DNA of 64,000 bases, taken from NCBI GenBank assembly GCA_016169945.1, contig JADLSH010000365.1, forward strand, positions 2,435,501-2,499,500. The letters run 5' to 3'. How positions within the stretch are numbered: position 1 is the first letter of the stretch; the number at the start of each line of letters is the position of its first letter. Below, in pieces: positions 45,701-57,700 of this stretch. The position numbers and the translations under genes are program-made. The stretch comes from Trachythela sp. YZ-2020. Lineage: Eukaryota > Cnidaria > Anthozoa > Malacalcyonacea > Clavulariidae. The notes under the pieces were generated by a model that worked only from the letters and a program-made list of their open reading frames with translations, had not been told where the DNA came from and searched no databases.

Positions 45701-48700
45701 CAACATAGCTGATGAATATGTTAACTTTGTAACCATTGCAGCAGTCCACAGCGCACTCACGCTTCGTGACATCAGTAAGGCTACACTGGAGGATAAGGAT
45801 CTCTGTACTTTAAGAGAGGCGGTTGAAACAGGACATTGGGTCACCAATAGTCAGCTAGAACCATATAAGCATATTAAGGATGAACTCACAATTGACTTTC
45901 GCAACAATGTACTACTACGGGGCACACGAATACTAGTCCCCTCATCTCTTCGACAACAAGTCGTTAACATTGCGCACGAGGGGCACCAGGGCCAAGCCAA
46001 AACCAAAGCGCTGTTGCGAGAATCAGTATGGTTTCCCGGGATGGACAAGACAGTAAAAGAAACAGTAGATCGTTGTTTGGCATGCCAGGCAAACTCGCAC
46101 ATTAACCCACCAGAACCCATACAGTCACCACCCATGCCCGATCGTCCATGGGAGAAAGTTAAAGTTGATTTTTATGGGCCCCTCCCATCGGGACACTATG
46201 CACTTGTAGTAATCGATTGTTATTCACGATTCCCAGAAGTAGAAATTCTGAAGTCCATTTCGGCGAAGAAAGTCATTCCAAAATTGGATTCCATATTTGC
46301 GAGGCACGGTATCCCTGCCCAGCTCATTTCGGATAATGGACCGCCATTCCAGGGGCATGAATTTAACCAATACATGACTGCCATGGGTATAAAACATTGC
46401 ACATCCACACCATTATGGCCGCAAGGAAATGCAGAGGCTGAAGCATTCATGAAGCCTCTTGGCAAATTTATCAGGTCGGCACACCTGCAAAAGCGACCAT
46501 GGCAGCAGGAACTCTCAAAGTTCTTACTTACTTATCGGCAAACCCCACACTCTACAACCAAAGTTCCCCCAGCACAACTTTTGTTCAATCGCAACATTCA
46601 AGGGAAATTGCCAACAATTGCACATACCATAATAGTCAACAGACACAACGAAGCCCAGACAAACCAAGGAAAGCAGAGAGATAAGGCCAAGCAATATGCG
46701 GATAATAGACGACATGTTCGACCAAGCAACATTAGAGTGGGTGACCAGGTTTTGGTGAAGCAACATAAGCACAATAAGTTATCAACTAACTTTTCTCCTC
46801 AGCCATATACGGTGACGGCCATCACGGGTTCCAAGGTTGTAGCTGAAAATAAAGACCATCGGATCACTCGAAATTCTTCATTTTTCAGGAAAATTCCAAA
46901 GGAGAAGCGGATGGCAGAAGAAGAAGATGACGAAATGCCAGTGGTTAGAACCAGTGGAAATGCCGTAGAAAATGCTGTGGAAATACAGCAAGAGGACCAA
47001 CACGATGTCCTGAGAAGATCAACAAGGAATCGCATGCCTATTGAACATTATGGGTTGCCTGTACATTCATCAATAGTAACTTGACAATATTATCAATATT
47101 ATGAAACATTATATATATAGTTACGTTCAATTAATTAAAGAAAAAAAAAGGAAAGTGATGTAGTGACTACGTCCCTATGACGTCACGGACAGGATACGTC
47201 ACTAGGACATAGGAGCACATGGTATGCTCGGAACGGTATGCGGAAGCAGTGTTGATAGCGAAGGATGTAGTTTTATACTAAATATTATAGTTATACAATA
47301 AATCATAAAACACAACAGTAGCAACAGTCAGCACTCAGTCAGACAACTCAGACTAGCAGTACTGCAATGACCAACTGGCAAACCTATCCAGGCAAAAGCC
47401 TGTATGTTGGAAAATTTCCAGTTATTTTGAGGAAGGTTGCGAAAACCCAAAATCCTACCCGGAGGAAGTTCAAAACGTTTTGCAAATGCATTCTCCCAGA
47501 GTGCTCCATTGTCGCCATAAAGATAGAGAAAGATTGTATGGGTTGACAGTTACCTGTTATAGCTAGATAGTGAATATTTTGAGGTATGCAAACTTATAAT
47601 AATAAGTGCTATATATACTATAGGGTACATAATTGACTACCTTGGTCGCCGAAGAACGATAATCATCAATGCATTTGTTTTCTTCGCTGGAGCTCTGACA
47701 TTGGCCTTTGCACCATCTTATGCGCTACTGGTAAGTTTGTTTTTCAAAAGCTTGTTTTTCAAAAGGAAAGACAATGGTCACAGTTTCATGGAAACTGTGT
47801 ACTACTGTATTGTGATTGGATGTCGAAATTTCAAACGGTAGTCATACATTTATTCGTGTTGTAAAGCATTCCAGTCGGTTTTCAGGAATCAGGATTGTTC
47901 TGCTTTTTCAGGATGTTGGGAGATTTAGAATCTGTTTTGACAAGGAAATACGTCTCGAAATTTGCTACAATACCGTTGCAATGGAAAACGCGCCTCGAGA
48001 TTTGCAAAATAAAATAATCTTCATAAATGCATTGCATCGGCCCTAAATCCGTAATCGCAATGGAAAAATTCCTCTCGAGATTCAACAAATGCAAAATATC
48101 AATCTTTAGTCTGATCGAAAAAGTGGAATCTTTCAATCTAAAATCTAAAATATCACTTAGCAAATTTGAAGATCAACAATAATGTTACTTATTTTAAAGG
48201 TAAATCATTGGAAAAATTATTTTGTAAATATCATTGCAGTTATATGTTGGCCAAAAATCTTAAATTGTTTTTGCAGATGTGATTAGATATTGAACGGTTA
48301 GCTATTTCTTTCTTAAAAATACTACTAGTAGGTGTATATTTGTTAATATTAAATCACAAGAAATACAAGTCATACAAATATACATGCAGTTATGCTAAAA
48401 TCCAAACACTATATTGCAAATGTAACTTACTGATTAAATTGTAGTAATATAACAGACTGAATATATCACTGACACTACAATATAAAGTCGAAACACTACA
48501 CATTACATATCGACAATATTGTAACTTATCCAACTTTCTTATTTTGAGCGAAGCATGTAAAATATTACAAAAGGTATAATACATTCATGCAAAAATGTGA
48601 AATAGTCCTACAACTATATGTAAGTTTATGTTCCTATTTAAGGTTAGGTCATTTTAAGCATTTGTGTGCGGTTTGTTTGCAATTGTGAGAGTTTCTATAT

Positions 48701-51700
48701 TATTACATTTGAAGCATAATGCCTTCAACGTCATTGACTAAAGCGATATGTCCGTTTGGATGTGCTATCAGCTTTGGATAGTAACCCGGGATATCAAACT
48801 GATGGAGTAGTTCACCAGTGTTCGAGAACGTTGAGATTTTTGTAGTAAGACATTCATCAGTGCATAAACTGACAAGAATTGTTTCGTTGACATGATTAAA
48901 GACGGCACTCAATTTACGACATTTTTTCTGATCAATTGTAGCAGGTACTTGCAGTGCATGTTTTATCTTACCATCCATTGTAATGATGTACATAAAGAGT
49001 TTATCTTCACGGAATTTGCAAACAGTTAAAATAATTTCATTTTTATTGGAAACAGTAAGACTAAATTTGTCAAGAATGCTGTCGGCTCTTACATCTTTGA
49101 ATGGCAAAAGAAATGTGTAGTCTTGCCTGGCGTTTGTGCTGTTTTGTGCAATTTAGGAATCTATGATACTTTAGAAAGATCTAGATATGCATAAATGCAT
49201 GATAGAGAACACGGATACCGGATAGGCGGATACCGGATAGGCGGATACCGGATAGGCGGATACACGGATTCCGGATACACGGATACCGGTTAATATACTC
49301 TCATCAACTTTCATGCAATTTCATCAACTTTCAGCAGGTTCAAATTTTGATCGGAGAGTTGATGAGAGTTTTCCCTTGTTTGACGGGTACGCGCAGTAAT
49401 ATCCAGTCAACTCTCATGCAACTCTTGTTCTCGTTTGACCGGGGTATGAGAGTTGATGAAACTCTCGTGCAAACTCTCGCTTGCCAACTCTCATCAACTC
49501 TCAACCTCGCTTGACCAGGGCTAATAAGTGTATGTTTGTATGTCGATAAATATAATTGTTTTGTTTTGTGAAGAATATCGTGTTTATTTATTTGGGATGA
49601 ATATTATTATTTGCCAAGACTCAAATAAATAAACGTAGTGTTATCCACAAAACAAAACAACGTTCCACATTATACTTATATATCTGCTCTTATCAAACCA
49701 CATAATTGGTAAAATATTTACAAAGGTAAATCAATCTTTTGATCAATATATTTCAATAATGCAAATACTAGTGATATACAAATAATACAATATGCTAAAA
49801 TCCAAACACTATATAGGAAATGTAACGTACTGATTAAATAGTAGTAATATAACTGACTGAATATATAACTGACTGACTAAATACTATAGTTATATCATAA
49901 AGTCTGGTAAAGTCCAAACACTACACATTACATATCAACATAAATGTAACTTATCCAACTTGCCTATATTGAGCGAAGCATGTAAAATATTACAAAAGGT
50001 ATAATACATTTTAATAATTTCTGCGCGGTTTGTTTGCAATTGTGAGAGTTTCTGTATTCTTACATTTGAAGCATAATGGCTTCAAAGCTATTGAGTAAAG
50101 CGATATGTCCGTTTGGATGTGAAATCAGCCATGGATATATACCCGGGATAACAAACTGATGGAGTAATTCACCAGTGTCCGAGAAAGTGAAGATTGCAGT
50201 AGCACGACGTTTATCACCAAATTCGCTACCATGAAAACTGACAAGAAATGTTTCGTTGACATGATTTAAGACGACATTCAATCCATAATAACATCTCCAA
50301 TCAATTGTAGCAGGTACTTGCAGTGCATGTTTTAGCTTACCATCCATTGTAATGATGTACATAAAGAGTTTATCTTTACTGAATTTCCAAAAGGTTAAAA
50401 TGATTTCATTTTTATTGGAAACAGTAAGGCTACATTCGTCAATAATGCTGTCGGGTCTTACATCTCTGAATGGGAAAATAAATTTGTAGTCTTGCCTGGC
50501 GTTTGTGCTGCCGCAGATATACATAGTTTGCTCCCATGGACAGTAGATAACCAACATACCATCTTTGGTCACACTCATTTCTGGATACTGCAGTTGTTTA
50601 TTAATCACTTTAAGAAATCTCTCCGCTTTTACATTTCCATTAGCATCCAAGGTTAATAATTTATATCGAGGAGGAACATTTTCATTGCGTGACTGGATTT
50701 GCACGACAATGTATACGTTATCATTTTCATCGACAGCAAAACAGCATATTTTGTCCATGGACTTTCCATTGTTTTCTGAGGAAATGGTACAAAACAACTC
50801 GCTCTTACCACTTCTTCTTGTGATAACAACACCGTCCTCGTCAGAAGTCGTTGATAGCATTTCCCCTTTGCTAGTTAATGCACAACGACGCAGCAGCAAA
50901 TAAAGTTTTATGTCAAACTTCCAGAACCAAGGAACCTGCGTCATTTTCTCTTCAATTTTTCTTTGAAGTGCCTGGTCGTCCAACAGGGGATGATGAAATG
51001 CTTTGCCAATCTTGATCGTAGGCCAGTTCAAAAGACCCATCTTGATGTTTGTAAACTTCATGGTGAGGTCTATTAATAATGCGTTGATCATTTGTATCGA
51101 CTCTATGTTGACATTCCTTTGCTTTTGGTAGAAGAGAGCTCGTAAGCAGGATTGTATTGCAGGTAAATCCTGTAGCTCTTTCAGGTAGAGTAAGCAGTCT
51201 CGAACGGCTGCTTCTGGGTCGTCTAAACCTTCGAGGATTCTGCTGGCAATGCGAAGTTTGCTTGCCATTATTCTATCTGCTGTGCTTAGCGCTACGTTGT
51301 GAAATGCTTCCGTTGCTCGCCTTTTTGCTTCTTCGAAAGACTTTTTAGCCAATTTGTAGCGTTTTTCTGAAGCGATTTGTAAGTTCCCAATGAGTTCGGA
51401 AAGTTCAAATGTGGTTTTTAAGGCATCGCGTTCAGCTTGCGTGACTGGAATCTGCTCAACTCTCGTCGCTGTTGCACCTTCGACTTCAGATTCGTCTTTT
51501 ATGTATGCTTTTGAAGTGCTGGGCTGATCGCAAGCTTCACCCGATGTCTCGAGAGAAATATACAATATTGTAACTCCTTCTTTGAAAAAGCTGAGACTGA
51601 CAAGTAGATTCTTTCTGGACAAACCATCGAGCTTTGATTTAATATCATCGAGTTCTCGAACAATAATTTGTCTGCATTTTTCATCGTTTAAGTCGCCTTC

Positions 51701-54700
51701 GTTCAGTCTGTCCGCAGTGTAATCTCGTAGTTTATTGCACAGTAAACCGACTGTAGAATTTAATATCCCATTCACTATTGCAGACATCTTAACTTTGAGA
51801 CAGACCTTTGTAAACTAATGTAAAATACTTCTCTGCCTTCTAAATATTGTCTGCGTTGTCATCATGATTCATGTGATGAAATTCTTCGACTCCAGCGAAC
51901 CAGACCTTTATGGCGACATGCTGTTATTCGAGTTATTATGCTGACCATGCAACAAAACAATAAGTTGCCGTGGTTTGTTTCTGAACTACCTGAGAAATAT
52001 TAAAAACACTTTGACGTTTCAAGCGAAGGCCCTTCATCGAGATGTTGGTATCTGGGGTCTTCACTCCAATCATCGAAGTGTTTTTTTATCATTTTGGGTA
52101 GTTCACATACAAACCATCGCAGCTTGTTGTACAATACCACCTACACTGGACGCCCACGTTTGAGATAACATCACAACAATCGTATGACGTCGTGAAATGT
52201 TGTACGAATCACTGAATTACTAAAAATCTTATGCTTATAACGTATATACATTGGACCTTCCACAACCAACAATAATTGTTAGAAAGTTGCTAGAGAGGAA
52301 TGGTATGACTGACATCGAGCAAACAGAAAAATACCAACTGCTAATTCTTTTCAAAGACATCTCGCACCCCACTAGTAACTTAATTACTCTAGTACCTTCT
52401 ATATTGTTTAAAATCTTGAAATAACCGACGTCAAGTGGAATTTCTATACTGGGAATCGTGCACGTAATAATATATACGTCATATTATAGACATAATACTG
52501 CTAATTCCTATACCATTAGAAGGGATATAGGGCTGGGGAGGGGCTTAATGGAGAGGGAGGACTTAATGGAGAGGGGGCTGATTCATTTAGCCAAGATTGT
52601 TCTATGTTATTAGATATAATATAGTATGATATGAGAACGTTATTCATAGAAGCTAAATTCAGATTTTACTGTACAGTGTGTTTTAAACATTTGATTATAT
52701 TTGGAATTTTATGGCGGTATTTAATATACCATTAATTATAGCAGACATGGCCGCCCACGTTTGAAGTAACAACAAAACAATCGTATTGCGTTAGCTTTTC
52801 ATGAAATGTTGTGCAAATCGCTGAACTATCGAGAAATGTTATTCTCAGTGTACACTATAAAGGAAAGTTGTTAGAGAGAAATAGATAGGAATTGCATGAT
52901 CGTCTCATGGAGGGAACAGAAAAATACCAACTGCTATTTCTTTTCAAAGACAACTCGCACCCCACTAATAACTTAATTGGTCTAGTTCCTTCTATATTGT
53001 TTTGAAATCATGAAATAACCGACGTCAAATGGAGATTCTATTACGCATATATTTATTGCATGAAAATAATATACGTAGCATCACATATTTCATATTATAA
53101 GCATGATATTGTTAATTCCTTTACCACTCTCTTACAGATTAGGGAATATATGTTTTCCAGATATTCACTATACTAAGCGTTTCACCTTAATTTTTACCAC
53201 AGTTAGTAGAACTACCACCTTGATATGTTCGTGATAGTTACGACCAATTGGAAACACCAGCAGTATAAAAGGACATGTGGATTAAAATCGTGTGAATTCG
53301 TGTTCTATTTTTTTCCACTGATGAGAATCCGAGCTTACGAAACAAGCTCTGCATAAATTGTAGTGTTTTCCGCAAAGACAGAGCAACTATTTTAATGACA
53401 GTTTTGTTTACGTTAGATCGTTGGTCGACTTATAGTTGGTTTTGGAACGTCGCTGTCAGCCATCGCAGAATGTATTTATATTGCAGAGATTGCTCCTCCT
53501 GTAAGTATTTGAGGCTTCAGTCATACCAAAATTGATGAGGGGAGTGGAACACGCACTGACACACACACACAGACGTCTATTAGGTCTATAGGAGAGCACG
53601 GAGGGTAGACGAGGTTAGCGCGCTGTTCCTTACCCCTGAGTTAGGACTGCTACTGTCTGTCAAGAGTAGGTATGATCCCCTGATGCTTTGGTGGGTGACT
53701 ACACTGCTCATGTAAGTGAAGTTGTGGTTGGTTTTGTCATGTGCTTTGAGGGTTTTGATTTAATATCATCGAGTTCTCGAACAATAATCTGTCTGCATTT
53801 TTCATCGTTTAAGTCAGCTTCGTTCAGTCTGTCCGCAGTGTAATCTCGTAGTTTATTGCACAGTAAACCGACTGTGGTATTCAATATACCATTCACTATT
53901 GCAGACATCTTAACTTTGAGACAGGCTTTTGTAAACTAGTGTAAAATATTTCTAAATTGACAATATCTATATATATATTATATTCATTCCGGAGGTTAGG
54001 CTCATTTAAAAGACAAGTGCCTTTCATGAATGACTAGTCCTACAAGTAGGGTTTGTCTTCCTGTTTACGTCAGCAAAATCACTATACGCTTGATTTTTTA
54101 CTTCACAGAACAACATATCAGTGAAAAATGAAATACTAAAATAAGGGCGACTTTTAGCAAAAATGTTTAGATCCGTTTTAAGGCCGAATTAGAAATCATT
54201 TCGTAACTACGTTACCAAACATTTTCAAACAGAATTGTGTGCCAATTTGCTGTGCATTAATATTCATATTCAATTTGCTCAACCTCGCTCATCTACTAAT
54301 TGTATATTATTAGTACTGATGAATATCCGTGGGTTTACGGATCACAGTATATTTCACAAATCAAAACAAATATTATATTATCGCCACGCAATCATACAAA
54401 TAATTTATAAGTCGTAGTATCCTCGTTGTTATAAAGCGGTATTCGTGTCAAAATTAAATAGTCAAATTATGCTGTTATTGAGATACTTAATTTCTTTTCT
54501 ACCAATCTGAAACAAAATGAAGTATTTTCATAACATATTTTAGACACGTTTAATATACTTTAGGAATGCATTTAAATACAATTTAGGAATCTTTGATACT
54601 TTAGTCGTTTAGAAAGATCTAGATATGCTTGAATGCACGGTAGAGAACACGGATACCGGATACGCGGATACTGGATAGACGGATTCCGGATGCCGGTTAA

Positions 54701-57700
54701 TATACTCTCATCAATTTTCATGCAATCTCATCAACTTTCAGCAGTTTCAAATTTTGATGAGAGTTGATGAGAGTTTTCCCTCGTTTGACGGGTACGCGTG
54801 GTAATATCTCATGCAACTCTTGTTCTCGTTTGACGAAACTCTCGTGCAAACTCTCGCTTGCCAACTCTCATCAACTCTCAACCTCGTTTGTCCAGGGCTA
54901 ATAAGTGTATGTTTGTATGTCGATAAATATAATTGTTTTGTTTTGTGAAGAATATCATGTTTATTTATTTGGGATGAATATTATTATTTGCCAAGACTCA
55001 AATAAATAAACGTAGTGTTATCCACAAAACAAAACAACGTTCCACATTATACCTATATATATCTGCTCTTATCAAACCACATAATTGGCAAAATATTTAC
55101 AAAGGTAAATCAATCTTTTGATCAATATATTTCAATAATGCAAATACTAGTTATATACAATATGCTAAAATCCAAACACTATATAGGAAATGTAACGTAC
55201 TGATTAAATAGTAGTAATATAACTGACTGAATATATCACTGACTGACTAAATACTATAGTTATATCATAAAGTCATAGTAAAATCCAAACACTACACATT
55301 ACATATCAACATAAATTGAACTTATCCAACTTGCCTATATTGAGCGAAGCATGTAAAATATTACAAAAGGTATAATACATTCATGCAAAAATGTGAAATA
55401 GTCCTACAACTGTATATAAGTTTATGTTCCTATTTAAGGTTAGGTCATTGTAATATTTTGTGCGCGGTTTGTTTGCAATTGTGAGAGTTTGTAGGCTATA
55501 TTCTTACATTTGAAGCAAAATGGCTTCAAATCTATTGAGTAAAGCGATATGTCCGTTTGGATTTGTTGTCAGCTGTGGATACTTACCCAGGATATCAAAC
55601 TGATAGAGTAGTTCACCAGTGTCCGAGAAAATGAAGATCGTAGTATGATTGTTATCGGAATTTGTTCCATTGTATAAACTGACAAAAAATGTTTCGTTGA
55701 CATGATTAAAGACGGCACTCAATTTACATCGTTTTATCCAATCAATTGCAACAGTTACCTGCAATGCACGTTTTATCTTACCATCCATTGTAACGATGTA
55801 TATAAAGACTTTATCTTGACCGAATTTCCAAAAAGTTGAAATGATTCCATTTTTATTCGAAACAGTAAGCCTAAATTTGTCAAAAATGCCGTCGGGTCTT
55901 ACATCTTTGAATGGGAAAAGAAATTTGTAGTCTTGCCTGACGTTTGTGCTGTCGCAGATATACATAGTTTGCTCGCGTTCACAGTAGATAACCAACATAC
56001 CATCTTTGGTCACACTCATTTGTGGATACTGCAGTTGTTTATTAATCACTTCAAGAAATCTCTCCGCTTTTACATTTCCATTAGCATCCAAGATTAATAA
56101 TTTATATCGAGGAGGGACATTTTCATTGCCGACATTGCGTGACTGGATTTGCACGACAATGTATACGTTATCATTTTCATCGACAGCAAAACAGCATGCG
56201 ATGGAGTCTCCATCGTTTTCTGAGGAAATGGTACAAAACAACTCGCTCTTACCACTTCTTGTGATAACAAGACCGTCCTCGTCAATAGTCGTTGATAGAA
56301 TTTCCCCTTTGCTAGTTAATGCACAAGTATACGAATAAAGTTTTGTGTCAAACTTCCAGAACCAAGGAACCTGCGTCATTTTCTCTTCAATCTTTCTTTG
56401 AAGTGCCTGATCGTCCAACAGGGGATGATGAAATGCTTTGCCAATCTTGATCGTAGGCCAGTTCAAAAGACCCATCTTGATGTTTGTAAACTTCATGGTG
56501 AGGTGTATTAATAATGCGTTGATCATTTGTATCGACTCTATGTTGACATTCCTTTGCTTTTGGTAGAAGCGAGCTCGTAAGCGGGATGTAATCCCTTTAT
56601 CAGAGTCTCGCCATACAGAAAACATTGTTTGTACTGCAAGTAAATCCTGTAGCTCTTTCAGGTAGAGTAAGCAGTCTCGAACGGCTGCTTCTGGGTCGTC
56701 TAAACCTTCGAGAATTCTGCTGGCAATGCGAAGTTTGCTTGCCATTAATCTGTCTTCTGTGCTCAGCGCTACGTTGTTAAATGCTTCCGTTGCTAGCCTT
56801 CTTGATTCTTTTAACGACTCATTGGCCAATTTGTAGCGTTTTTCTGAAGCGATTTGTAAGTTCCCAAAGAGTTCGGAAAGTTCAAATGTGGTTTTTAAGG
56901 CATCGCGTTCAGCTTGCGTGACTGGAATCTGCTCAACTCTCGTCGCTGTTGCACCTTCGACTTCAGATTCGTCTTTTATGTATGCTTTTGAAGTGCTGGG
57001 CTGATCGCAAGCTTCACCCGATGTCTCGAGAGAAATATACAACCTTGTAACTCCTTCTTTGAAAAAGCTGAGACTGGCAAGTAGATCCTTTCTGGACAAA
57101 CCATCGAGCTTCGATTTAATATCATCGAGTTCTCGAACAATAATCTGTCTGCATTTTTCATCGTTTAAGTCACCTTCGTTCAGTCTGTCTGCAGTGTAAT
57201 CTCGTAGTTTTTCGCACAATAAACCGACTGTAGAATTCAATATACCATTCACTATTGCAGACATCTTAACTTTGAGACAGACTTTTGTAAACTAATGTAA
57301 AATATTTCTGTGCGTATTCACGTTGTTATCATGTAATGAAATTCTTCAACTCCAGCATAGAATAGGAAATGACTAGAAGGGCCACTTGAGGCCGAACCTT
57401 TGAAGTTTTTGACGCTGCGCATGTCGCATTATACATGTTCATTACCATTATTCTAGCCAGTCAATTGCATTTTCTGACCAATAAACACGCTGAACTGGCT
57501 GGTCCCGCCATTCTGGCCAGATAACTGCATAAAAATAGGGTGTCACGTTGCACTGCTGAGTGGCCTTTCTGGTCATTTCCTATTCTGTGACTCCAGCGAA
57601 CCATACCTTTATCAGTATTAGTAAAAGACGGAGCACGGAGCATAGAGCACGGAGCACGGATATATTAAATAAACAAAAAAATTGTATTACCTATAACAGT

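Larger units (their letters stand above)
42901..47317 (+). mobile_element. Ty3/Gypsy LTR retrotransposon (Mag-like), complete but with broken frames
   Basis: Order: LTR 42901-43059, primer site, gag with two zinc knuckles, aspartic protease, reverse transcriptase, RNase H, integrase, purine tract 47136-47158, LTR 47159-47317. Target duplication GTAGC at 42896-42900 and 47318-47322. LTRs read identical over all 159 bases. Gag to the RT thumb region is interrupted by about five frame changes or stops, while RNase H-integrase is one open frame. No envelope-like gene. Sits in intron 4 of the transporter gene in the same orientation. Confidence 0.95.

Noticed and set aside
48703..49107. 134-residue independent gene
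   Set aside because: Matches only the C-terminal quarter of the paralogues and is cut at a duplication junction.
53708..53908. 66-residue complete small gene
   Set aside because: The last 15 codons are transporter intron sequence past a breakpoint; only the first 51 codons belong to the family.
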